Assembly (NCBI RefSeq): GCF_009755265.1
Contig: NZ_WPOO01000011.1
Coordinates: 29,876 to 93,875 of the forward strand
DNA: 64,000 nt
Origin: Adlercreutzia rubneri
GTDB lineage: Bacteria; Actinomycetota; Coriobacteriia; Coriobacteriales; Eggerthellaceae
Reading direction: 5' to 3'
Part shown: positions 1 through 6,952 of the stretch, piece after piece
Position numbering within the stretch: the first letter of the stretch is position 1
Layout of the letters: the number at the start of each line of letters is the position of its first letter
The notes under the pieces: model-generated
The model's database searches: none
What the model saw: the letters and a program-made list of their open reading frames with translations, nothing else
What the model was told of the DNA's origin: nothing
Translations under genes and position numbers: made by a program

Positions 1-218
1 GTGCGCTCGCCGTCACGGCCGCGACCGTGGCCGGCATCGCGCCCGGGATCAGGATCGCCATCACATTCGAGCCACGTCGGCGGCTTCTCGTACGGTTTTA
101 GAAACACCGCCTGCACCACGTCCTCGGCATCGGGCACCCGTCGCGTCTGATTGAGCGCGATGCGGTACACCATGTCGGCGTAGTCGTCGACGATCTGTCG
201 GTACTGGCGGTTGTCCAC
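1..218 (-). pseudogene. ECF-type sigma factor, N-terminal remnant (runs off window)
   Basis: A GTG at 218 preceded by an AGAAGGA ribosome site opens a frame that reads like region 2 of an ECF sigma factor (VDDYADMVYRIALNQ, then PDAEDVVQAVFLKPYEKPP). After about 50 residues the similarity stops: the usual EH-KAWLIRV segment is missing and the frame becomes Gly/Asp/Arg-rich. A different minus-strand frame at 1-60 instead reads a hydrophobic stretch (MAILIPGAMPATVAAVTAS) like the membrane segment of an anti-sigma or DUF4179-type protein. I infer an internal deletion joining a sigma gene to its downstream partner. An intact short variant is possible because the gene continues outside the window. 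Confidence 0.55.
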
Positions 219-405
219 GGGTTTCCTTCTCGTCCGTCGAGAAAGCGGCGACAGCGCGGCCGCTAGCTTGCCGCCCCGTCGCCACCTTCCACAAAAGGCC
301 TTTCACAGACAATACGCTTGGGCGCGGCACAATGTGCGACGTTTGGGAGAAATTTTCCCTGACAAAACTCGCCAGAAACGAGGGTGGTATAGAACAAGCA
401 AGGAA

Positions 406-432
406 AAGGCCGACTCGGGGCCGGCCTTCTTC
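406..432 (-). terminator. Intrinsic terminator of the flavin reductase gene
   Basis: Stem AAGGCCG / CGGCCTT with a T-rich run on the minus strand, 54 bases downstream of the stop codon of the leftward flavoprotein gene. Confidence 0.7.
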
Positions 433-485
433 TTGGGAGGGTGAGGGGCGATGCGCCTTGCGCGCAGTGGTACGCCTTGGGCGCC

Positions 486-2783
486 TTAGCAGTTGCGGGC
501 GGTGAGGTTGCCCGCGGTGATGGCGTTCTGGATGCTCAGCGGCTCGGCGGCGTCGCCAATCACGTGCACGTCGAACTCGCCGGACAGCTCGTCGGCCAGA
601 GCCGTGTTGGGGCTCATGGTGGAGGCGTCCACCACGCAGTCGCAGGCAAGGGTGACGTCCATGCCGAAGCTGTTCGTGACGACGATCTCGCCGTCGCCCA
701 CGCTCTTCAGCGTGCACTCGGGCATGAGGCGGCCGCCGGCGGCGAAGAAGGCGGGCTTCACGAAGGCGTTCAGCATCATGGCCTGACCGGTGCCGAAGGC
801 CTCGGCGGGCTCCGGCGCGATCACCGTCACCTTCTTGCCCTGGGCGATGAGGTAGTGGGCCGTGTCGGTGGCCTGAGCGTTGAATCCGAGCACCGCCACG
901 CGCTCGCCGATCTCGCTGGCCAAAAAGTCGGTGACGCCAATGACCGGCGTGGCGGCCGTGCCCGCAGCCGCCAGCTCCGGCCGTACGCCGCCGGTGGCGA
1001 CGATAACCACATCGGGGCTCTGCTCACGCACGAAGGCCGCGTCCACTTCCTGGCCGGTGACGACGTTCACACCTTCCACTTCCAGCATACGGGAGAGGTA
1101 GTTGCGCAGACGGCCCAGGCTCTCGTGCTTGCCCTTCACCATTTCGGCGAAGTCCAAAAGGCCGCCCAGGCCGTTCTTCTCGTACAGCGTGACGGCGTAC
1201 CCGCGCTCGGCGGCCACGCGCGCCGCCTCCATGCCGGCCGGGCCGCCGCCAATGACCATGACGTTCTTGTCGCCGTCGGCCGGGCGCACCTCGTAGCCCT
1301 CGGGCATGGCATCGGTGAACACCGAGTTGTTGCAGGGATTCACGCGGCACAGACCGCCCAGGCAATTCAGGCAGCGGCAGCAGGGGCGGATCTCGTCGAT
1401 GCGGCCCTCGCGCAGCTTGTTGGCGTATTCCGCATCGCAGTTGGCCACGGGACGGTGCATATAGATCATGTCGAGCCACCCCTCGCTCAGGGCGTTCTCG
1501 AAGTAGTCGGGAGCAAGCGCCGGATCCATGAACACCACGCCGCCCACGGGGATACTCACGTGCTGCTTCACGTAGCGGCAGGCGCCCATGATGAGGCCGC
1601 AGCCGGAGTGCGAGCCGTCGAGCAGCCCGCTGAAGTGGCTGTCGAAGTCGTAGAAGGTGCCGAAGCTGGTGGCGCCGTCGTAGCCGTAGCCGGCGAAAAC
1701 GCCGTCGTTGACAAACTGGGCCTCGTGGAAGGCGAAGGTACCCAGGCGCAGCTCCAGGGCATCGGCGCCAGCGGCCTCGAGGGCTTGACAGATAGCCACG
1801 GTTTCCTCGGGAGTGTTCACCAGCGCGTTGTCGCCGAGAGCGCCGTCGTTCTCCTCGGCGCCGTTCACGAGCACCTGCACCACGAAGTCCGCACCGCAGC
1901 GCTCCTTGATGCCGCGGATAATCTCGCAGGCAATGCGCGTGCGGTTCTCGATGGTGGCCGGGCCGTAGGGGTCATCGGCGGCGCGGTCGTTGCCGAAGCG
2001 CGAGAAGAACCGTGCGGGCAGGTTGTCGCCGGCGGCATTCAGATCGATGCCGTCGAAGCCGATGGCCTGAAGGCGGGCGGCCCCGTCAATGGTGTCCTCG
2101 ATGTACGTCTGGATGTCGGCGGCCGATAGCAGGCTGGCCTTGTGGGTCTCGCCCTCTTCGCCCATGTTCTCCCACAGATACACGATGCCCGGCGTGGCCG
2201 TCTTCATCTGAATGAGGCACGGCACGTCATAGCTGTGCACTTCGGCGCAGATAGCCGCAAGCGGGCTTTCCTCGATGGTCATGCGCATATCGTTGTCGGC
2301 CACATTCACGCGCTTGTCCAGCCGCTCGAGCATGATATAGCTGCCCTCGACGAACACCGCGCCCATGCCACCGGCGGCGATGCGGCCGTGATAGGCCACG
2401 GCCTTCTGCTCCTCGTTGGGCACCATGGAGCTGGCCGCCGACTTGATGAGGCGGTTCTTCAGCGTGAGCGAACCGATCTTCAGCTCGGAGAACATAGTGG
2501 TGTTGGCGAAGTCCTCGATGCTGTTGGTCGTAAAGTCCCAGTCCTGGGGATTGATCTGCGCGTAGGGCGAAGCGGTGCTTCCCGTCTGCGACAACGCCGG
2601 GGACGTCGCATCACCGGACGCCGCTGCCTCGCCGCCGGCCTCAGCCGCACGAGGCTGCGGGGCGCACCCGCCCAGAAGCCCAAGCCCAAGCGCGCTTGCA
2701 CCCAGGGCCGCCGCGCCTATGCCGCCCAAAAACCCGCGGCGGCTTACCGTTGCTGCTGTTTTCGTCTCTTCCATCGTGCTCAT
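486..2783 (-). CDS. Tat-exported lipoprotein FMN/FAD oxidoreductase (old yellow enzyme / 2,4-dienoyl-CoA reductase family)
   Basis: A 765-residue flavoenzyme, probably a reductase of an organic acceptor working outside the membrane. The start at 2783 follows AAAGGGAGG and places a twin-arginine signal at residues 14-21 (SRRGFLGG) and a lipobox ending at Cys40 (LLGGC). An OYE-type TIM barrel spans about 85-430, followed by a Cys-rich 4Fe-4S motif (CCRCLNCLGGLCRVNPC) and an FAD/NAD(P)-binding Rossmann domain starting at VMVIGGGPAGMEAA. This domain order matches 2,4-dienoyl-CoA reductase and trimethylamine dehydrogenase relatives. Export by Tat suggests that cofactors are loaded in the cytoplasm. 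It is divergent from a 12-TM LuxR regulator, a pairing that suggests substrate-controlled expression. The acceptor cannot be told from sequence. Confidence 0.88.
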   Translation of the reverse strand: MSTMEETKTAATVSRRGFLGGIGAAALGASALGLGLLGGCAPQPRAAEAGGEAAASGDATSPALSQTGSTASPYAQINPQDWDFTTNSIEDFANTTMFSELKIGSLTLKNRLIKSAASSMVPNEEQKAVAYHGRIAAGGMGAVFVEGSYIMLERLDKRVNVADNDMRMTIEESPLAAICAEVHSYDVPCLIQMKTATPGIVYLWENMGEEGETHKASLLSAADIQTYIEDTIDGAARLQAIGFDGIDLNAAGDNLPARFFSRFGNDRAADDPYGPATIENRTRIACEIIRGIKERCGADFVVQVLVNGAEENDGALGDNALVNTPEETVAICQALEAAGADALELRLGTFAFHEAQFVNDGVFAGYGYDGATSFGTFYDFDSHFSGLLDGSHSGCGLIMGACRYVKQHVSIPVGGVVFMDPALAPDYFENALSEGWLDMIYMHRPVANCDAEYANKLREGRIDEIRPCCRCLNCLGGLCRVNPCNNSVFTDAMPEGYEVRPADGDKNVMVIGGGPAGMEAARVAAERGYAVTLYEKNGLGGLLDFAEMVKGKHESLGRLRNYLSRMLEVEGVNVVTGQEVDAAFVREQSPDVVIVATGGVRPELAAAGTAATPVIGVTDFLASEIGERVAVLGFNAQATDTAHYLIAQGKKVTVIAPEPAEAFGTGQAMMLNAFVKPAFFAAGGRLMPECTLKSVGDGEIVVTNSFGMDVTLACDCVVDASTMSPNTALADELSGEFDVHVIGDAAEPLSIQNAITAGNLTARNC

Positions 2784-3033
2784 GCGAGCCTCCCTTTCTC
2801 TCCTTCGGCACGTTTCCGTTCCGTTTTGCCGCCCCACCCAACGCCGCCGGGATCAGTGCGCTCGCTGCGGCTTGTCGCCGCCTTGGCAAGTGGCCCTGGA
2901 GGGCGTTCGCGGCGGGGATGAGGACACGGTAGGACGGAAGCCCAGTTCAACGCATCGACCCGATGGAGGTAATTGCGAAAATATTTCCAGCATCGACCCG
3001 TTAGTACGATAGGAACGAGGCGGGGTGAGCGTC

Positions 3034-3039
3034 TATAAT
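3034..3039 (+). promoter_or_regulatory. -10 box of the LuxR-type regulator gene
   Basis: A perfect TATAAT lies 21 bases before the GTG at 3061 within the 277-base divergent intergenic region (2784-3060). No clear -35 box is seen. An upstream in-frame GTG at 3025 lies before this box and is therefore an unlikely start. Confidence 0.5.
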
Positions 3040-3060
3040 CTAGAGAGAAAGGAGGGGCCC

Positions 3061-4719
3061 GTGACATTCGATTCCGCGAAACCGCTGGTGGTGGAAATCG
3101 GCCTTGGCTGCTATTTCTGGCTGGCGCTGTGCACGCTGCTGTCGGGCGCGCTGTACCCCGCGCTGGAGGTGGGCACCGCTTGTCAGATACCGCTGACACT
3201 GTCGTGCGACGCAGGGCTGCTTCTGGGCTTCGCGGGGTGCCTGGCCGTGGCGCAGAGCGGCGGGCGGACCTTCGGGGCATCGAGCCTTGCGGGAACCGAC
3301 CGCACTTCCGGCGCCGTCGTGCTGCCGTTTCTGCTAGCCTGCACGACGAGCGCCTCCATCTTGCTGCGGGCGGGGATGCTCTTCGAAGATGCAGCGGTAC
3401 CCATGATCGCGGGCGACGTGCTGCTCGGCGCGTCCTTGGCCGCTGCCGGATACCTCTGGTGGCTCGCCTTTTCCGGCGAACCGCCGCGCGGCGCGTTCCT
3501 TCGGCTCGTGCGCGCGCTGCTCGGCGCCAGCATCGCCTTTGTCGCGCTCAGCCTCATGCCGCGCGGCATTCTGCTGCTTTGCGCCTGCTTGGTGGCGCCC
3601 GTCGCCATGGGTCTGGGACTGGCGGCGCAGCTCCCGGAAACCAAAGCGAGCAGCAGCAAGGCTCATCCTGGAACCGGCGAAGACAAGACCCCCCTAGCCG
3701 CTGACGTGCTGCGCAGCGCCGAAGTCAAAAGCGCGCTTAACGCCGATGCCGCCAGCACCGGCGCCGAAGCCGAGCGGCCCGCGCCCTTGCCCCGCGTGCT
3801 CTCGGCCTCCATCGTCATCTCGGTCTTCGTGGCCGATTTGCTGCTCAGCCTGTTCCCCGTGTCGCTCTTCTCGGAGGCAAGCCCGCTTTTCGCGCCGCTG
3901 ACCGGCGACCCAGCCGCGGCGGTCCTCGGCAACCTCACCGAGCCGGCCTTTATCGCTGCGCTGCTCATCGCCCTGTTTTCGGTCGCCGCCCTTCTGCTTG
4001 AAGAGCGCGGGCGCCTGCGCCTCCCGCTCGTGTGCTCCGTGGGATTTTTCGCCGTGGCCGTGGGGTTCGTCACCTTCCCCTACCACCTTCCCGGCGGAGC
4101 ACCCATCGGCATCGCCGAAGCCGGGCGCGTCATCATTCTCGTCTTCATCATCATGGCGCTTCTGCGCTACTACCAGGGCTGCCCGCCGCAGGCGTGGCTC
4201 ATCCCCCTCGCCCGGCTCGCGTGCCTGTGCGCCCTGGCCATGGCCGTGGCCGACGTGCTTGTCATGACGCTGTACCTGAACCCGGCCCTCGACCTGTTCG
4301 ACTTCACCAACCGCACCATCTTCGGCGGCGTTGGCGTCCTGGTTCTGGTGGCACTGCTGCTGGGGCCCATGCCCCATGTCTACGAGGTCGTGCGCCGGGG
4401 GGCATGCCACTCGGAAGCCGCAGGGAACAATGCCGAAAATACCGACGAAGGAGCCGAAAGCGCGGCGGCGGTTTCCCTTCAACGCGAGGAGCTGGCCGAA
4501 GCGCACCTGGACGCCTTCGCCAGCACCCACCGCCTCTCGCCCCGCGAGCGGGAGATCCTAGGGCTCATCTCGAAGGGCCGCGACGTTCCCTACATCGAGC
4601 AGGAGCTCGTGCTTTCCAAGAGCACCGTGAAGACCCACATCCGCCACATCTACGAGAAGTGCGAGGTCTCCTCCCGCCAGGCCCTGATCGACCTCCTGCA
4701 GTCGCACCCGGGAGACTGA
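3061..4719 (+). CDS. LuxR-family regulator with 12-TM N-terminal domain
   Basis: A 552-residue membrane-anchored transcription factor. The GTG start follows an AAAGGAGG site at 6-base spacing. Twelve hydrophobic segments can be counted between residues 5 and about 450, split six and six by a polar linker near 200-245. The C-terminal 65 residues form a LuxR/GerE helix-turn-helix (LSPREREILGLISKGRD, then STVKTHIRHIYEKCEVSSR). This architecture is typical of Eggerthellaceae, where such regulators sit beside respiratory or xenobiotic reductases. It is transcribed divergently from the Tat lipoprotein flavin reductase, so I infer that it senses that enzyme's substrate or a membrane redox state and controls the shared intergenic region. 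Confidence 0.88.
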   Translation: MTFDSAKPLVVEIGLGCYFWLALCTLLSGALYPALEVGTACQIPLTLSCDAGLLLGFAGCLAVAQSGGRTFGASSLAGTDRTSGAVVLPFLLACTTSASILLRAGMLFEDAAVPMIAGDVLLGASLAAAGYLWWLAFSGEPPRGAFLRLVRALLGASIAFVALSLMPRGILLLCACLVAPVAMGLGLAAQLPETKASSSKAHPGTGEDKTPLAADVLRSAEVKSALNADAASTGAEAERPAPLPRVLSASIVISVFVADLLLSLFPVSLFSEASPLFAPLTGDPAAAVLGNLTEPAFIAALLIALFSVAALLLEERGRLRLPLVCSVGFFAVAVGFVTFPYHLPGGAPIGIAEAGRVIILVFIIMALLRYYQGCPPQAWLIPLARLACLCALAMAVADVLVMTLYLNPALDLFDFTNRTIFGGVGVLVLVALLLGPMPHVYEVVRRGACHSEAAGNNAENTDEGAESAAAVSLQREELAEAHLDAFASTHRLSPREREILGLISKGRDVPYIEQELVLSKSTVKTHIRHIYEKCEVSSRQALIDLLQSHPGD

Positions 4720-4812
4720 GGAAGCAGCCTCATTGAGGCCAGCACTCCCCCTACAACGGCGCACGCCGCGTCATCCAGCTCGGCAGCGAGTCGGCCGAGC
4801 AGGTGGGTCTCC

Positions 4813-4962
4813 CTAATCGTCCACCTGCAGCTCGACGAAGGCGCTTTCGGGGCTGTGCTCGCCGGCATCGTTCACCGAGCGCACGCGCAGCACGTAGAAG
4901 CCCGCCTTCGCCGGGGTATAACCGAAGGTCCAGATGGGGTTCTGGTTGTCGTTAAATGCGGT
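4813..4962 (-). pseudogene. C-terminal remnant of a fibronectin-III-like surface protein
   Basis: A minus-strand frame reads about 46 residues ending in a stop at 4813-4815 (TFGYTPAKAGFYVLRV, then SVNDAGEHSPESAFVELQV). It resembles the last strand pairs of a fibronectin-III or bacterial Ig-like domain. There is no start or upstream domain: the frame runs straight into the 3' end of ispF in another frame. I read it as the tail of a deleted gene. Confidence 0.5.
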
Positions 4963-5443
4963 ACACGAGACAGGTGGCGTAGGCGGTGATGCCCTCTTCG
5001 CGGCCTTCGGGACCCAAGTGCTCGGTGGTGGTGGCCTTCACGCCCACGTTCTCCACGGGAAGGCCCATGGCGGCGGCCAGGTTCTCGCGCATGGCCTCGC
5101 GGTAGGGAGAGAGCTTCGGAGCCTGGGCGGCAATGACGCTGTCCACGTCGATGATCTCGAAACCGCGCTCGCGCACGAAGCGAGCCACCTCGGCGAGCAG
5201 CTTAAGCGAGTCGGCATCCTTGTAGGCCGGGTCGGTGTCGGGAAACAGCTTCCCGATGTCGCCCCCGCGCACGGCGCCCAAAAGCGCGTCGGAGATAGCG
5301 TGGGCCAGCACGTCGGCATCGGAGTGCCCGTCGAGCCCCTGATGGTGCGGAATGTCCACCCCGCCCAAGATGAGCTTGCGGCCCGGAGCAAAAGCATGCA
5401 CATCCATTCCCAGCCCCGTCCGAAGATTGCGCAGGTCGTTCAT
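4952..5443 (-). CDS. ispF: 2-C-methyl-D-erythritol 2,4-cyclodiphosphate synthase
   Basis: IspF converts CDP-methylerythritol 2-phosphate to the cyclic diphosphate in the non-mevalonate isoprenoid pathway. The 163-residue protein has the normal family length. Hallmarks are the zinc-binding DVHAF near residue 14, GVDIPHHQGLDGHSDADVL, the loop DIGKLFPDTDPAYKDADSL and the C-terminal VKATTTEHLGPEGREEGI. The ATG at 5443 has a GGAAGGAG site. The gene lies downstream of ispD in the same direction, but the 261-base spacer with a long inverted repeat means that co-transcription is not assured. Its 3' end overlaps a fibronectin-like gene remnant. Confidence 0.95.
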   Translation of the reverse strand: MNDLRNLRTGLGMDVHAFAPGRKLILGGVDIPHHQGLDGHSDADVLAHAISDALLGAVRGGDIGKLFPDTDPAYKDADSLKLLAEVARFVRERGFEIIDVDSVIAAQAPKLSPYREAMRENLAAAMGLPVENVGVKATTTEHLGPEGREEGITAYATCLVYRI

Positions 5444-5526
5444 ACCGGCTCCTTCCGCCTTCTTCCATCACGCATATCGCCTCTGAAAACCCTTCTCATT
5501 TCCTTCTCGGTCATCGAAAAGGCTCG

Positions 5527-5685
5527 TTTCTGCAGCAAATCGCGAGTTATAAGCGTCTGAGCGATGCGCTTCACCGCATTCCAGGTTTTCCGCCCAGCAA
5601 AACCCCAGGTCAGAAATTCGCAGCTTTTGAATGTCTCGAACGAAGCAAGCTCCAGACGCTTATAACTCGCGATTTGCTGCAGAAA
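5527..5685. repeat. 33-bp perfect inverted repeat with 93-bp centre
   Basis: The arms 5527-5559 and 5653-5685 are exact reverse complements (core GCGAGTTATAAGCGTCTG). They flank 93 bases with no ORF, between ispD and ispF. The pair could fold into a long hairpin in the ispD-ispF transcript or be the ends of a small mobile element. Confidence 0.85.
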
Positions 5686-5704
5686 GTGGCCTCTTCGTTA
5701 ACCG

Positions 5705-6547
5705 TCATCGATGCTCGGAGTTCAAAAGCATAGTCCGAACGGCACTGGCGAGAAGCACATAGTCCTCGGGCACCGTAAGCTTAATGTTGTCGCGCTTCCC
5801 TTCCACGATCAGCACTTTGCCGCCAAGCCGCTCGATGAGCGACGAGTCGTCGGTTCCCACGAAGCCGTCGGACAGCGCGCTCGCATGGGCGCGGCGGTAG
5901 ATGCCCGCGCGGAAGACCTGGGGCGTCTGGGCATTCCAGAAGACCGAACGGTCGGGGGTGCCCACCACCACGCCGTCTTCCACGACCTTCAGCGTATCCA
6001 CCGCCGGATGTGCCACAATGGCGCCGTCGGCATCGAAGTTGCCCTTGACCATGTTGATGGTGTGCTCGATGAGATCCGGCGACACGAGCGGTCGGGCGCC
6101 ATCGTGCAGCACCACGTATTCGTACTCGTCGCCCACCATCTCGAGCCCCGAAAACGCCGACTCCTGGCGAATGGCCCCCGAGGGCGCGAGCACCACGGGC
6201 GTGACGAAGGGGAACGGGTCGATGGCGCGGGACAAGTACTCGTGCATGCGCTCCTCGGGGCACACGATGACGATGAGCCCCACATCTCCTACCGCGTCGA
6301 AGGCCTCGGCCGACCACGTAAGGATGGGCTTGCCGGCAATCTCCACCAGCTGCTTGCCACCTTCTTTGCCGAAGCGCTCCCCTGTGCCACCGGCCAGAAT
6401 GATGGCCGCCGTCTGGGGCTTTTTGTCCACTTTGCCCTGCAGCTGCAGAAGCGGCGAGCTCAGGGCATCGAAATCGAGCTCATCCATGCAAAAGGACGGC
6501 TCGCGAAGAACCGAGGGCTCGGTGACGGGATCGATGATGTTCGGCAT
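5705..6547 (-). CDS. ispD: 2-C-methyl-D-erythritol 4-phosphate cytidylyltransferase
   Basis: IspD couples CTP with methylerythritol phosphate in the MEP isoprenoid pathway. The nucleotide-binding signature AAIILAGGTGERFGKEGGKQ begins near residue 46. HDGARPLVSPDLI, AHPAVDTLKVV, TPQVFR and GTDDSSLIE follow in the family order. At 280 residues it is longer than the usual 230 because of an unrelated N-terminal extension of about 45 residues. The ATG at 6547 has a GGGGG-type site and lies downstream of a -10 box at 6584-6589. An upstream in-frame ATG at 6604 would precede that box. Confidence 0.92.
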   Translation of the reverse strand: MPNIIDPVTEPSVLREPSFCMDELDFDALSSPLLQLQGKVDKKPQTAAIILAGGTGERFGKEGGKQLVEIAGKPILTWSAEAFDAVGDVGLIVIVCPEERMHEYLSRAIDPFPFVTPVVLAPSGAIRQESAFSGLEMVGDEYEYVVLHDGARPLVSPDLIEHTINMVKGNFDADGAIVAHPAVDTLKVVEDGVVVGTPDRSVFWNAQTPQVFRAGIYRRAHASALSDGFVGTDDSSLIERLGGKVLIVEGKRDNIKLTVPEDYVLLASAVRTMLLNSEHR

Positions 6548-6583
6548 AAGTACCCCCTGAGGGCTCGTGGAATGTTGGGACAT

Positions 6584-6589
6584 AGTATA
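6584..6589 (-). promoter_or_regulatory. Candidate -10 box for ispD
   Basis: TATACT on the minus strand, 37 bases before the ispD ATG. No good -35 box is visible. The repeat cluster at 6621-6746 lies just upstream. Confidence 0.4.
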
Positions 6590-6620
6590 AGCCATCGCGC
6601 GCATTTTCGGTTTTCTTCCG

Positions 6621-6746
6621 CAAATGCCACTTCAGGCCCGCTTTGGTAAGGCGCGAGGACGAAAAATGCCAGTTGAAGCCCGCTTTGGTAAGATTTCGAG
6701 CTCCAGAGGTCTTGCGCCCTTACCATTCCGGGGTCGAACTGGCATT
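6621..6746. repeat. Dispersed three-unit intergenic repeat, copy 1
   Basis: Two direct units (6621-6650, 6663-6692) and one inverted unit (6719-6746) share the pattern AATGCCAGTT, a few variable bases, then CCCGCTTTGGTAAG. A second copy with the same direct-direct-inverted layout lies at 39778-39904. This fills most of the 405-base spacer between ispD and clpC. The rest holds only the clpC terminator. Confidence 0.85.
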
Positions 6747-6794
6747 CGGGAAGGGAAAATCGAAATCGTCCCCAATCGCGGTTCAGACATGAAG

Positions 6795-6818
6795 AAGGAG
6801 GCTCCGGGGAGCCTCCTT
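6795..6818 (-). terminator. Intrinsic terminator of clpC
   Basis: A 10-bp perfect stem (AAGGAGGCTC / GAGCCTCCTT) with a 4-base loop, followed on the minus strand by CTTCTT. Confidence 0.8.
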
Positions 6819-6952
6819 GTAGACGCGGTTAGAATACGCTCGAATTACGACTGGGCGCAGCTGCGTCGGAGCCGAGGCGCGGCCTCAGTTGGCACCGAAA
6901 CGCAGCCGGGGCGGAACCGAAGGACAGCCCCGCTAGCGCCGAAAGGCCGCCC

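Noticed and set aside
441..2129. Long rightward ORF antisense to the flavin reductase
   Set aside because: Its His/Ala/Gly/Val-rich translation is the usual shadow of a high-GC gene on the other strand. It has no ribosome site and no recognisable domain.
3025..3060. Upstream GTG start for the LuxR-type regulator
   Set aside because: It precedes the TATAAT box and lacks a ribosome site. The GTG at 3061 has AAAGGAGG at ideal spacing.
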